Below, in pieces: positions 54,101-62,917 of a DNA stretch of 64,000 bases. Both the position numbers and the translations under genes were made by a program. The notes below the pieces were generated by a model, which was not told the origin of the DNA, searched no databases, and was given only the letters and a program-made list of their open reading frames with translations. Source of the stretch: an uncultured Paracoccaceae bacterium (GTDB taxonomy: Bacteria; Pseudomonadota; Alphaproteobacteria; Rhodobacterales; Rhodobacteraceae). Every line of letters starts with the position of its first letter. Positions within the stretch are counted from its first letter, which is position 1. The stretch spans positions 58,265 through 122,264 of the forward strand of contig CALICM010000024.1 in NCBI GenBank assembly GCA_938049225.1, given 5' to 3'.

Positions 54101-56539
54101 CTATTCAGGGATCACCAGCAGCGTGTCGCGCCCACGCCGCCGCAGGCGGATGGCATCTGGGCTGATCGCAGCCACCTCATATCCGTCAATCGCATCGCCC
54201 CGGGTCACCTTTACAAAGCGCCCACTGGGCGTGCGCAGCAACGCGTGGCGGTTGTTCGATTTACCGTAGACGCCCACCAGAACGATGCTGCGGAGGGGCA
54301 TCGCATCTTCGATTGTCGCAGCCCGGGCGACCGAGGCACTGGTGGGCAGCGGCGGTGCGGCGGTTGTTGCTGGGACGTCGGGCACCGCCGCAGGGGCGCT
54401 GACAACTGCGGCCGCCGGCGCTGGCGCAGGGGCCGGAACCGCCACCAATCCGGCGGGCCGCTGTCTTGGGCCGTCCGACGTGCCCAAGGCAAGCTCTGAT
54501 GGGGCAAGGGCGGCCACCCGCGCTTCCTCGGCTTCGATCAGGGCGGCTGGCCGTTGAACGGGCCGGTCACTTTGGCTGATCGCATTCTCGGACGGGGAAA
54601 GATCCTCGGGCGCGGCTTCGGCGATCAGGGCCGCGACCTGGGCGGCAAAACCCGATGAAGCGCTGCCGGTTGGGTCTGCCTCGGGGCGCGAGGCAGGCAG
54701 GATATCGGGCTGCCCGGCGATCACGCGAACTTGGTCTAACGGGACAACATTTATACTGGCCTCATCCGCTGGCGCGTTACTCGAAGGGGTAACTTGAGAT
54801 TGCGAGGCGGGCGGATCAATTTGGGGCGGACGGCGTTGCGGGATGACGTCGGGCAGTTCGGGACTGACGGGCACGATCACCCCGGTCAGACCCACAGGCA
54901 CCCCATCGATCCGCAGCCGACGCGCGGCGCGGTCCGGCGTGGGGGACAGCAACTGGCCCGGGCCTACGGTTCCAATATCAGTGATCTCGCTACCAGGCAG
55001 GGGCGCGCGGGTCAGGCTGATCGCCTGCGGCTGGGCCTGCATCGCCAGGCTGGGCGCCTGGCCGGGTAGGGCCGGTCGCGGCGTGGCTTGCGTGCCCCGG
55101 GCGATGTCGACACCCTCGGACGCGGGGGACTTGGGCCCCACCGGAGCAAGCGCGCCGGGTATCGCCGCTGGCGTGGTCGCAAGGGGCGAAACGGGGCTGC
55201 CTTGAGACGCCGGGCTGGCCGTCGGGGGTGCCCCACGCGCTACCTCGGTTTGGATTAGACCTGTAAAGACATTCGGCAAAACGGGTTTCAGATCCCGTAA
55301 TGCGATGGCTTCGGGGGGCAGGGGCGGCGGCAATATGCGTCCACGGCCTGGTATTTTGGGGCCCTCGCTGGCGCGCGCTTCGCGCAGGTCAATCATAGGG
55401 ACCTGGGCAATCGCGCGATCATCGGGGACTGTCGCGGGAACAAAACGCTCAGGCGCGGTCGAGGTTGCGGTGACCCTGAGACGACCTGGGGGTTGGGTGT
55501 CAGCCGCTGCAGCCGCCTCGCCAGGCAGCGATGCAGGTGCGTCAGGGGTCGCGGGAACCGCAGCGGCCACCTGGGTCTGCACCGGGGCCGTGAAGCGGTC
55601 CGGCAGATCAGGTGGTAGGTCGCGCAACGTAAGACTGGGCGGCGGCGGCGTGGCCAGCCGGGAGGGTAGCTGTCCGGGCACTTGCGGTATCTGGGACAAT
55701 ACCGGCTGTCGCGCCGACGCCATGCTGACAAAGGCCTGCGGCTGCGTTCGTGAGAGGACCGGCGGCGCGAAAGGCTCCGGCGGGGTCGAAGCGGCCGTCA
55801 CTTGCAGCGCGTCGAGGGGCTGGGGGCGGTCAATTGGCGTCCCTGGACCGGGACGCATGTCAAACGCCGCCTGCGCCCCGCGCGTGGCCTGGGCTTGGCC
55901 GATTTGCAGCGCGGCCAAGCCCTGCAGCGGATCCGGGGTGGGGGCTAACAGCTGTGTGCCCAGCCAGATGGCCCCGACAAGGGCCGCTGTCAGCCCACTT
56001 CCAACGGCGGCTATCATTGGCCAGGGTATCGGCGCGTTTGGTGGATCCAGCATAAAGACCGGAATATGATTCAGGCCCTCGGGCACCGCGCCCAGTGTGT
56101 AGTTCTTAATCTGGAACCCATGTGGGGTGAGGAACTCGCGGGTCTCGACCAGAGTGTTTGTCGGGACGGTTGCGACATCGAACATCGCGCTATAGGGACG
56201 CTCGGCCTGATCAAAGCGCAGGGTGTCCGCGCCATCGGCCTGGGCGAAATGATCGGCTAATTCCTCTTCGGTGGGGGGCAGGCCGCTGCGGTCGAAAGCA
56301 TGCACACTCACTTGGTCGGTCGGCAGCCAAACCTCGATCGGCAAAACCTGGTCGCCGGTAACGCCAGCGGCTGTGCGTAGCTGTCGCATACTGCTAGCCA
56401 CGGCCCCCAATTTCAGCGGGGCGGTCGCCACAACTTGCCATCGATGATCGGCGTCGCGTTGATACAGCGTCAGCCCCTCGTGGCTGAGATCCAACGCGAA
56501 CGCACTGGGGCGTGTTGCTATGTGATACTGCTGCTTCAT
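54101..56539 (-). CDS. Membrane-anchored protein with GspC/PilP-like C-terminus
   Basis: An 812-residue protein. The N-terminal 175 residues form a soluble domain (LDLSHEGLTLYQRD, LPIEVWLPTDQVSVHAFDR), a single membrane span follows at about 180-200, then about 550 residues rich in Pro, Ala and Gln, and a C-terminal 60-residue module (SIVLVGVYGKSNNRHALLR and GDAIDGYEVAAISPDAIRLR) like the periplasmic domain of GspC or PilP. No other secretion or pilus gene is near. ATG 56539 begins MKQQYHIATRPS, preceded by AAGGGGG. The export link is inference. Confidence 0.6.
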   Translation of the reverse strand: MKQQYHIATRPSAFALDLSHEGLTLYQRDADHRWQVVATAPLKLGAVASSMRQLRTAAGVTGDQVLPIEVWLPTDQVSVHAFDRSGLPPTEEELADHFAQADGADTLRFDQAERPYSAMFDVATVPTNTLVETREFLTPHGFQIKNYTLGAVPEGLNHIPVFMLDPPNAPIPWPMIAAVGSGLTAALVGAIWLGTQLLAPTPDPLQGLAALQIGQAQATRGAQAAFDMRPGPGTPIDRPQPLDALQVTAASTPPEPFAPPVLSRTQPQAFVSMASARQPVLSQIPQVPGQLPSRLATPPPPSLTLRDLPPDLPDRFTAPVQTQVAAAVPATPDAPASLPGEAAAAADTQPPGRLRVTATSTAPERFVPATVPDDRAIAQVPMIDLREARASEGPKIPGRGRILPPPLPPEAIALRDLKPVLPNVFTGLIQTEVARGAPPTASPASQGSPVSPLATTPAAIPGALAPVGPKSPASEGVDIARGTQATPRPALPGQAPSLAMQAQPQAISLTRAPLPGSEITDIGTVGPGQLLSPTPDRAARRLRIDGVPVGLTGVIVPVSPELPDVIPQRRPPQIDPPASQSQVTPSSNAPADEASINVVPLDQVRVIAGQPDILPASRPEADPTGSASSGFAAQVAALIAEAAPEDLSPSENAISQSDRPVQRPAALIEAEEARVAALAPSELALGTSDGPRQRPAGLVAVPAPAPAPAAAVVSAPAAVPDVPATTAAPPLPTSASVARAATIEDAMPLRSIVLVGVYGKSNNRHALLRTPSGRFVKVTRGDAIDGYEVAAISPDAIRLRRRGRDTLLVIPE

Positions 56540-56676
56540 CGCCCCCTTAAGCCCACACTTTATGCCCTTGGCGGTCTGCGCCGCCATCAATCGACTATAG
56601 CCGTTCTGCGGCTTAACTACCATAGTGCACCTGGATGGAGCGCCGCAGCGTGTGGCATAAATGAAAGGGATCGCTC

Positions 56677-57381
56677 ATGGGACGACTGACGGTATTTGCG
56701 GCGGGTTGCCTGATGCTGATGTTGGCTGGGGGCGCCCAGGCGGCTGACGAGAGGGTTTTAATTGTCCAAGGTACCGGAACATCCGTCGCCGCGCCGGATC
56801 GTGCACAGATCACAATCGGTGTCGTGATCGTGGATCAAAATGCGCGGGCCGCTTTGGCCGAAGTGGCCCGGTCAGTCGAGCGGACATTAAAGGAATTGGG
56901 GGCGGCCGGGATCGCCGAAACTGACATTCAAACCTCGGGGTTGTCCCTGCAGCCGTTGTACGAGGGCGGGCGGTTTTCGGGCAGCGCCGGTACACCGCAG
57001 ATCACCGGGTTCGAGGCACGAAATGGGCTGACGGTAATTGTCCGGGATATCGATGGATTGGGCGCAGTATTGGATGATTTGGTGCGCAGCGGCACGAACG
57101 AGGTCAACGGTATCTCTTTCGAGGTGGCTCAGCCCGAGCCTTTGATGGACGCGGCACGTGCCAAGGCGGTGGCCGAGGCGCGGCGCAAGGCCGAACTGCT
57201 GGCGGCGGCCGCCGGTGTGACACTGGGGCCGCTGCTGGAACTGCGCGAGGGTGGGGGCGGGGGTGGCCCGCAACGTTTCGCCCGGGCGGAGGCGATGATG
57301 TCTGCTGATGTGCCTATCGCACGGGGCGAGGTTACGCTGAGCGCGACGGTGACCTTGACTTATCAGCTTGGCGGTGAGTGA
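56677..57381 (+). CDS. SIMPL domain (DUF541) periplasmic protein
   Basis: A 234-residue secreted protein: signal peptide at 1-22, then the SIMPL pattern VLIVQGTGTSVAAPDRAQITI, IQTSGLSLQPLY, GFEARNGLTVIVRD and a long central helix AVAEARRKAELLAAAAGVTLG. SIMPL/BP26-type proteins form oligomers in the periplasm and are linked with stress, but the mechanism is unknown. It stands alone, divergent from the GspC-like gene. Confidence 0.88.
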   Translation: MGRLTVFAAGCLMLMLAGGAQAADERVLIVQGTGTSVAAPDRAQITIGVVIVDQNARAALAEVARSVERTLKELGAAGIAETDIQTSGLSLQPLYEGGRFSGSAGTPQITGFEARNGLTVIVRDIDGLGAVLDDLVRSGTNEVNGISFEVAQPEPLMDAARAKAVAEARRKAELLAAAAGVTLGPLLELREGGGGGGPQRFARAEAMMSADVPIARGEVTLSATVTLTYQLGGE

Positions 57382-57442
57382 CGTTTCACGCTGACGTGTT
57401 CCGTTAAGAGAGCGTCGTAGTGATTTGAATTAAAATAAACAA

Positions 57443-57474
57443 ATCGGGGCGAGAATGTTTTTTCGCGCCCCGAT
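57443..57474. terminator. Bidirectional terminator between the SIMPL and FMO genes
   Basis: ATCGGGGCG (57443-57451) pairs with CGCCCCGAT (57466-57474). Together with the T-rich loop and the A-rich flank it can end both convergent transcripts. Confidence 0.6.
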
Positions 57475-57485
57475 GTTCATCGATG

Positions 57486-59279
57486 TCACGAGGTGTGATA
57501 CACCGGTGCGAGTTCATAAACCGGTGTCGGGATCCCCTCCATCCGCGCCTTGAGTTGTAACGACAAAAACTGCGAATAGTGCCGCGATTGGTGGAGGTTG
57601 CCGCCGTGGAACCACAGCCCTTCTTGCTGGGTCGGCTTCCACATATTGCGCAATTCCCCTTCCCATGGTCCCGGATCCTTGGGCGTGTCCGATCCCAGGC
57701 CCCAGCATTTCCCGACTTTGTCCGCGACCTCTTGACTGATCAGCTGTGCCGCCCAGCCGTTCATCGAACTGTAGCCGGTGGCAAAGACGATCACGTCGGC
57801 TTCGAGTTCTGTGCCGTCGTCCAGTTTGACCCCGGTCGGCGTCACTTCGGTCACCTGGCCATGCGCCAGTTTGATCTTGCCGTCGGCGACCAGTTCCGAC
57901 GCACCCACGTCGATGTAATACCCCGAGCCGCGGCGCAGATACTTCATGAACAAACCGGTTTCGTCCGCCCCGAAATCCAGCTTGAACCCGGCGTCTTCGA
58001 GCCGCTTGTAGAACGCCGCGTCGCGCTTCTTCATCTCGTCACATTGCGGCTTTTGGATCGCGGGCAGCACTTTGTAGGGGATCGAGGCAAAGATCAGATC
58101 GGCCACATCCGTGGTGATGCCGTTGGCCAGCGCATCTTCGGAGTACAGCGCACCCAGGGCCAGTTCCATCAGTGTGTCGGATTTCGAGATATGGGTCGAG
58201 CTGCGCTGAACCATGGTCACATCCGCCCCGGCCTCCCACAAGGCAGCACAAATGTCGTGGGACGAATTGTTCGACCCTACCACGACGGCCTTTTTGCCCG
58301 CATAGGCATCGGGGCCCGGGTGTTTCGACGAGTGGTGCAGATCGCCCCTGAAGCTGTCCATGCCGGGCAGATCAGGCACGTTGGGTACCGCCGACATGCC
58401 GGTTGCCAGGACCAGCTGTTTGGGGTTCAGTACGACCTTTTCGCCGTCGCGGTCGACAGTGACGGTCCATTCGCCCTTGGCATCGTCATACTGGGCGGAC
58501 TGGCAGGTGGATTTGGTCCAGTAGTTCAGCTCCATAATCTTGGTATAGCTTTCCAGCCAATCGCCCAGCTTGTCCTTGGGCGCGAAGACCGGCCAATGAT
58601 CAGGGAAAGGGATATAGGGCAGGTGGTCGTACCAGACCGGGTCGTGCAGACACAGCGACTTGTAGCGGTTGCGCCAGCTGTCGCCGGGGCGGTCGTTCTT
58701 TTCGATGATGATGGTCGGGACATACAGCCGTTTCAGCCGCGCGCCAAGGGCGATGCCGCCCTGTCCGCCGCCGATGATGACCACATAGGGTTGCGTCTTG
58801 TAGCCCAGTTCGGCCTGTTCCCGCGCCCGCCTCTCGGCCCAGGTTTCGCGGTTCTTGTTGGCGCCATGGGCCACGCCCTGCTCGCGCTGGCGGCCGGTTT
58901 TTTCCTCGTGGCCCTTGAGTTCCTGCGCCGTGGTCAACAGGGTCCAGCAACCGTCATCGTTCAGGCGTATATGCCCTTTACCGCGCACGACGTCGGTCTC
59001 GAAGGTGATCCAAGCCTCGGTAATACCGTCAGCCTCGGTCGCCTCCCCCTCGATCTGCCAATTGCTTGGGTTCACATCGTCCAGGGTGGCCTGCGCCATC
59101 GCCCCGATGGCGTCGCGGCCCTCAAGCGTTTTCAGGTTCCAGGTAAAGGCGACGAAGTCCCGCCAATAACATTCCTCGGCGAACAGAGCCTTCAGCGCGG
59201 CAATGTCCTGGTTGGTCAAGGCTTGGTCAAACTTGCTCAGCCAGGTTTGCACCTTGCCGAGAGGTGATGCGACGTCCAT
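57486..59279 (-). CDS. Flavin-containing monooxygenase with N-terminal NTF2-like domain
   Basis: A 597-residue fusion. Residues 1-130 form a SnoaL/NTF2-like domain (FDQALTNQDIAALKALFAEE, CYWRDFVAFTWNLKTLEGRD). Residues 165-597 form an FMO: FAD site VVIIGGGQGGIALGARL near 168, NADPH site VVVGSNNSSHDIC near 315, the FMO fingerprint FRGDLHH and the linker VFATGYSSMNG. It would hydroxylate a small organic substrate with NADPH and oxygen. The NTF2 part may close the active site. The substrate is unknown; it is larger than trimethylamine monooxygenase, so Tmm is unlikely. Confidence 0.88.
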   Translation of the reverse strand: MDVASPLGKVQTWLSKFDQALTNQDIAALKALFAEECYWRDFVAFTWNLKTLEGRDAIGAMAQATLDDVNPSNWQIEGEATEADGITEAWITFETDVVRGKGHIRLNDDGCWTLLTTAQELKGHEEKTGRQREQGVAHGANKNRETWAERRAREQAELGYKTQPYVVIIGGGQGGIALGARLKRLYVPTIIIEKNDRPGDSWRNRYKSLCLHDPVWYDHLPYIPFPDHWPVFAPKDKLGDWLESYTKIMELNYWTKSTCQSAQYDDAKGEWTVTVDRDGEKVVLNPKQLVLATGMSAVPNVPDLPGMDSFRGDLHHSSKHPGPDAYAGKKAVVVGSNNSSHDICAALWEAGADVTMVQRSSTHISKSDTLMELALGALYSEDALANGITTDVADLIFASIPYKVLPAIQKPQCDEMKKRDAAFYKRLEDAGFKLDFGADETGLFMKYLRRGSGYYIDVGASELVADGKIKLAHGQVTEVTPTGVKLDDGTELEADVIVFATGYSSMNGWAAQLISQEVADKVGKCWGLGSDTPKDPGPWEGELRNMWKPTQQEGLWFHGGNLHQSRHYSQFLSLQLKARMEGIPTPVYELAPVYHTS

Positions 59280-59286
59280 TTCTTCC

Positions 59287-59310
59287 TCCTCCCACGTTTT
59301 TGTGGGAGGA
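59287..59310 (-). promoter_or_regulatory. Hairpin over the FMO ribosome binding site
   Basis: TCCTCCCAC and GTGGGAGGA (59302-59310 with 59287-59295 on the minus strand) pair through 9 perfect bp around a 6-base A-rich loop. The downstream arm contains the ribosome binding site, and the start codon is at 59279. The mRNA can therefore hide its own ribosome binding site. Confidence 0.6.
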
Positions 59311-59374
59311 AGATTAACGTCGTCGCATCAGATTCCCCTAGCATTTTGTGGCGCCCACCAACCGGGGGCAATGC

Positions 59375-60667
59375 TCAGCTTGTGGCTGCGGTCAGGGCCT
59401 GGTCCAGGTCGTCGATCAGGTCTTGCGCATCCTCGATCCCGATAGACAAGCGGACCACATTAGCGCCCGCGCCTGCGGCGGCCTGTTGTTCGGCATTTAG
59501 CTGTCGGTGCGTTGTCGATGCCGAGTGGATAATCAGCGAGCGGGTGTCGCCCAAATTGGCCACATGGCTGAAAATCTCAACCGCATCGACAAGCTTAACA
59601 CAAGCGTCATAGCCGCCCTTTACAGCAAAGGTGAACAGCGCGCCGGCGCCTTTGGGGTAAAGCTTCGCGGCCCGGTCGGCATAGGGTGACGAGGGCAAGC
59701 CAGCATAGGTGACAAAATCCACCCGGTCATCGGCTTCAAGCCATTTGGCGACGATCTGCGCGTTCTCGACATGTTTGCGCATGCGCAAACTCAGCGTTTC
59801 GATCCCCAGCAGGGTCTGGAACGCGTTCATCGGGGCCATGGACATGCCCAGATCCCGCAATCCAATGGCGATCCCATGAAAGGTATAGGCCATCGGGCCC
59901 AGTGCCTTAAAGAAGTTCAAACCGTGATAGGCGGGCTCAGGCTGGGTCAGTGAGGGGTATTTGTCTGTCGCGCCCCAGTCAAACGTGCCGCTGTCGACAA
60001 CAATCCCGCCCATCGAGGTGCCGTTGCCGGACATATATTTGGTTGTGGAATGCACCGCGATATGCGCGCCCTGCTCAAACGGCCGGCACAGATAGGGGGT
60101 CGCGGTGGTGTTGTCGACGATAAGTGGCAGTTGCAGATCGTTTGCCACCCCGGCAACGGCAGGGATATCCCCGACATAGCCGCCAGGGTTCGCGATGCTT
60201 TCCATAAAGATCGCCTTAGTCTTGCTGTTCGCGGCCGCGCGGATCGCATCCAGGTCGTCGAAGTCCACGAAGCTGGCGGACCAGCCGAACCTTTTGATGC
60301 TTTGGCTGAATTGGGTGACGGTGCCACCATAAAGCCGGGTCGAGACGATGATATTGTCGCCCGGGTGCATCAACGGGAACAGCGCCATGATCTGTGCCGC
60401 GTGCCCAGACGAGCAGGCAACCGCACCGACACCACCCTCGAGCGCCACGACGCGGTCTTGCAAAGCGGCAATGGTTGGGTTGGTCAGGCGAGAGTAAATA
60501 TACCCCACCTCCTCGAGGTTAAACAGCCGCGCCGCGTGTTCTGCGTCTTTAAAGACATACGCGGTGGTTTGATAAATCGGCGTTTGCCGCGCGCCAGTCG
60601 CGGGATCGGGTGTTGCGCCCGCATGGATTTGTAGTGTGTCAAACCCCATGGATTTGGTATCGGTCAT
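59375..60667 (-). CDS. metY: O-acetylhomoserine aminocarboxypropyltransferase (sulfhydrylase)
   Basis: A 430-residue PLP enzyme of the Cys/Met metabolism family. FDTLQIHAGATPDPATGARQ, YSRLTNPTIAALQDRV, and the PLP lysine in VHSTTKYMSGNGTSMGG are seen. It joins O-acetylhomoserine and sulfide to make homocysteine. No SAM riboswitch was recognised in its leader. Length matches the family. Confidence 0.93.
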   Translation of the reverse strand: MTDTKSMGFDTLQIHAGATPDPATGARQTPIYQTTAYVFKDAEHAARLFNLEEVGYIYSRLTNPTIAALQDRVVALEGGVGAVACSSGHAAQIMALFPLMHPGDNIIVSTRLYGGTVTQFSQSIKRFGWSASFVDFDDLDAIRAAANSKTKAIFMESIANPGGYVGDIPAVAGVANDLQLPLIVDNTTATPYLCRPFEQGAHIAVHSTTKYMSGNGTSMGGIVVDSGTFDWGATDKYPSLTQPEPAYHGLNFFKALGPMAYTFHGIAIGLRDLGMSMAPMNAFQTLLGIETLSLRMRKHVENAQIVAKWLEADDRVDFVTYAGLPSSPYADRAAKLYPKGAGALFTFAVKGGYDACVKLVDAVEIFSHVANLGDTRSLIIHSASTTHRQLNAEQQAAAGAGANVVRLSIGIEDAQDLIDDLDQALTAATS

Positions 60668-60750
60668 GATGTGCCCCCTCGTGCAATACTGGCGCGAGAC
60701 TATGGCTGTTCTGACGCGAAACGCAACGGTGCAGGGCGGCTAAATTGAGC

Positions 60751-61200
60751 TCAATAGGTTTTGAGCTTCTCCCAGTTCTCCTCGGCCGCACGAATATTGC
60801 CGCGAATATCTTCGGCCCAACGGTTTTGGTCGATGATCGAATAATGTAAATAGACCTTTCCGTCGATCAACACCCAAAGCGTCGGATCCGAGCGGCGTTT
60901 GAAGCCCCGCGCCATGCCTTCGGCATCGAACCCGCCAAATTGAGGTGTATAGCGCTCGGGGTTTTCCTCAAATAACTCAAGATATTCAACGCGCGAGAAC
61001 AGCCAAGTGCCTTCGTCGGTCACCAATTCATGGTCGAGGGAGCCTTTTATGGCCTCCTCAACCTCGAAATAGGCGACGGGGTCGTAGCCAGCGATAGCAT
61101 AGCCCATGCCGTTCATAAACAGCGTCTCGGCTTTTGCGGGCCGAACAAGTATCACGGAGACAAGGGCCCCCAGGGTGGCGCGGCGTGTGATAAGGGTCAT
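60751..61200 (-). CDS. Exported YHS domain protein
   Basis: A 149-residue protein. LITRRATLGALVSVILVRPAKAE is a twin-arginine-like signal. The mature part has AIAGYDPVAYFEVEEAIKGS and ENPERYTPQFGGF, the YHS domain, thought to bind metal. ATG 61200 follows GAGGTCAAA. Family function is unknown. Confidence 0.85.
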   Translation of the reverse strand: MTLITRRATLGALVSVILVRPAKAETLFMNGMGYAIAGYDPVAYFEVEEAIKGSLDHELVTDEGTWLFSRVEYLELFEENPERYTPQFGGFDAEGMARGFKRRSDPTLWVLIDGKVYLHYSIIDQNRWAEDIRGNIRAAEENWEKLKTY

Positions 61201-61258
61201 TTTGACCTCATTCCTATGGCTGCTCTGGCGGCCAGCATACAGTTCTTTGGGTGCAGGG

Positions 61259-61528
61259 TCAGTCGAAAATATCCTCAATCTCGTCCCAAAGGTCTTCGAT
61301 CAGGTCTTTCAGGCGATGGCGCCGTGGCGTGCGGCGTTTCTTTGGCTTGGCACTTGGGCGCGGCGCGGGCGCGCGCCGCTCGGGTTGTGGTTTGGGGGGC
61401 AGGCGCAGATGTTTCATCGTGTGCAGTCGTGCCCCGCAAGCGCTGCAGGCCAATTCATGTTGCACTTGGCCCGCCAGATGCAGGATCGAGCGGGTGCCGC
61501 AGTAAGAACATGTGGCGATTTTGGTCAT
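61259..61528 (-). CDS. Small zinc-ribbon protein
   Basis: An 89-residue protein. CSYCGTRSILHLAGQVQHEL followed by CSACGARLH gives two CxxC pairs for one zinc. A Pro/Arg-rich linker and an acidic helix LKDLIEDLWDEIEDIFD complete it. ATG 61528 is favoured; ATG 61537 adds three residues. Conserved small protein of unknown function. Confidence 0.65.
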   Translation of the reverse strand: MTKIATCSYCGTRSILHLAGQVQHELACSACGARLHTMKHLRLPPKPQPERRAPAPRPSAKPKKRRTPRRHRLKDLIEDLWDEIEDIFD

Positions 61529-61568
61529 ATCTCGCATGGGGCAGACATATGCGCGGGGCACCGCAATC

Positions 61569-62357
61569 TCAACGCCGTGCGGCATAAAGGGCAACTGCGG
61601 CGGCGTTCGACACATTTAGTGAACCAAAGGCCCCGCTGGGCGGAATGCGCGCCAGCCGGTCGCAGGTTTTGCGGGTCAGTTCGCGCAGACCCGGCCCCTC
61701 GGCGCCTAGGGCCAGGGCCAGGGGGACACCGGCGCTGCCCCGAAGGGCCGGGTCCAGATCCATATCCCCCGTCCCGTCTAGCCCCACGATCATATAGCCC
61801 ATCTGGTGCAGGGCTTGCATCGCATTGGCCAGATTGGGCACCCGCAGATAGGGCTGCCGCTCCAGCGCGCCCGAGGCCGCCTTGGCCAGCGCACCGGTCT
61901 CGGGCGCCGAATGGCGGTGCGGGGCGATAACCGCCCGGGCGCCAAAAACCTCGGCCGAACGAAGAATGGCCCCGACGTTATGTGGGTCCGTCACCCGGTC
62001 CAGCAGTAAGACCCTTGGTGCTGCGCTGCCCGGCGCGCAACGTTCCGAGACCGAGCCCCAGTCCAGCGGCGCCACCTCAAGCACCGCACCTTGGTGCACC
62101 GATTGCGGGTCGATGGGCGGCTTGAACTGGCGCGGGTCGACAACGGTCGGCGTGATCTTTGCGGCCGCAATCGCCTCAGCCAGGCGATCAGCGGCGTTCT
62201 TCGTCACCATCAGCGTAAACCGTTGACGGTCTGGGTTCAGCAGCGCGTCGCGAACCGCGTGCAGACCGAACAGCCACAGGCGCTCAGGCCCTTTGCCGCG
62301 CCCCTCTCGTTCGCGATCGACCACCCAGGCGGGCTTTTTCGCGGATTGTTTCGCCAT
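61569..62357 (-). CDS. rlmB: 23S rRNA 2'-O-ribose methyltransferase, RlmB/TrmH family
   Basis: A 262-residue SPOUT methyltransferase. The N-terminal substrate domain has LWLFGLHAVRDALLN; the catalytic motifs are LLLDRVTDPHNVGAILRSA (motif 1), LALGAEGPGLREL (motif 2) and GSLNVSNAAAVALY (motif 3, knot). It methylates the ribose of a guanosine in 23S rRNA. ATG 62357 begins a lysine-rich extension MAKQSAKKPAW. Confidence 0.9.
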   Translation of the reverse strand: MAKQSAKKPAWVVDREREGRGKGPERLWLFGLHAVRDALLNPDRQRFTLMVTKNAADRLAEAIAAAKITPTVVDPRQFKPPIDPQSVHQGAVLEVAPLDWGSVSERCAPGSAAPRVLLLDRVTDPHNVGAILRSAEVFGARAVIAPHRHSAPETGALAKAASGALERQPYLRVPNLANAMQALHQMGYMIVGLDGTGDMDLDPALRGSAGVPLALALGAEGPGLRELTRKTCDRLARIPPSGAFGSLNVSNAAAVALYAARR

Positions 62358-62424
62358 GCGCTTCCCTATAGCCAAGCTGTCGGGGCTTTGGCATGCTGCG
62401 CCGCGAGTTACAAGGAATTGTCCG

Positions 62425-62868
62425 ATGATCCGGCATGCGCGCTCCTCAGACCTGCACCAATTGCGCTATCTGGCGCAGACCGCCTTTGCGCCTTATGCGA
62501 TCCGCACCCGGGGTAAGCGCGAACCGCTGAGTGCCGATCTGCGAGAGTTGGTCGAGAAGGACGAGGTTTCGGTCTATATTGTCGAGAACGCTGTGCGCGG
62601 CTTTGTCTGTTACCGCATCGATGGGCCGGATGTGCATATCGAGGCGCTGGCCGTCGGTGCGAAGTACCGCCGACGTGGGGTGGGCCGACAATTGCTAGAT
62701 CACGCTGATCGGGCAGGCCTGCGCGCGAATTGCCGTCGGGCGATCTTTTACACCAATGCGCAAATGTTCGAGAATATCGCCTATTTTCGCGCGAAAGGCT
62801 TTCAAGAAATCGACCGTCGCATGTCCGATGGCTACGAGCGTGTGGTTCTGGAACGCTACCTCAGCTAA
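62425..62868 (+). CDS. GNAT-family N-acetyltransferase
   Basis: A 147-residue acetyltransferase. The acetyl-CoA motif is VHIEALAVGAKYRRRGVGRQLLDHA, followed by IFYTNAQMFENIAYFRAKGFQ. ATG 62425 is 6 bases beyond AAGGAATTG. The acceptor is unknown. It is just upstream of tRNA-Tyr on the same strand. Confidence 0.85.
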   Translation: MIRHARSSDLHQLRYLAQTAFAPYAIRTRGKREPLSADLRELVEKDEVSVYIVENAVRGFVCYRIDGPDVHIEALAVGAKYRRRGVGRQLLDHADRAGLRANCRRAIFYTNAQMFENIAYFRAKGFQEIDRRMSDGYERVVLERYLS

Positions 62869-62917
62869 GATGATTTCCCCCTTGACCGACGCCGGTGCCC
62901 GACTTATTCACCGGCGC

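Noticed and set aside
57579..59267. 562-codon open frame antisense to the FMO gene
   Set aside because: High-GC codon use opens the opposite strand; its translation shows no domain, while the FMO strand has all motifs.
60668..60750. SAM-II riboswitch before metY
   Set aside because: The leader shows neither the conserved core nor the pseudoknot of SAM-II.
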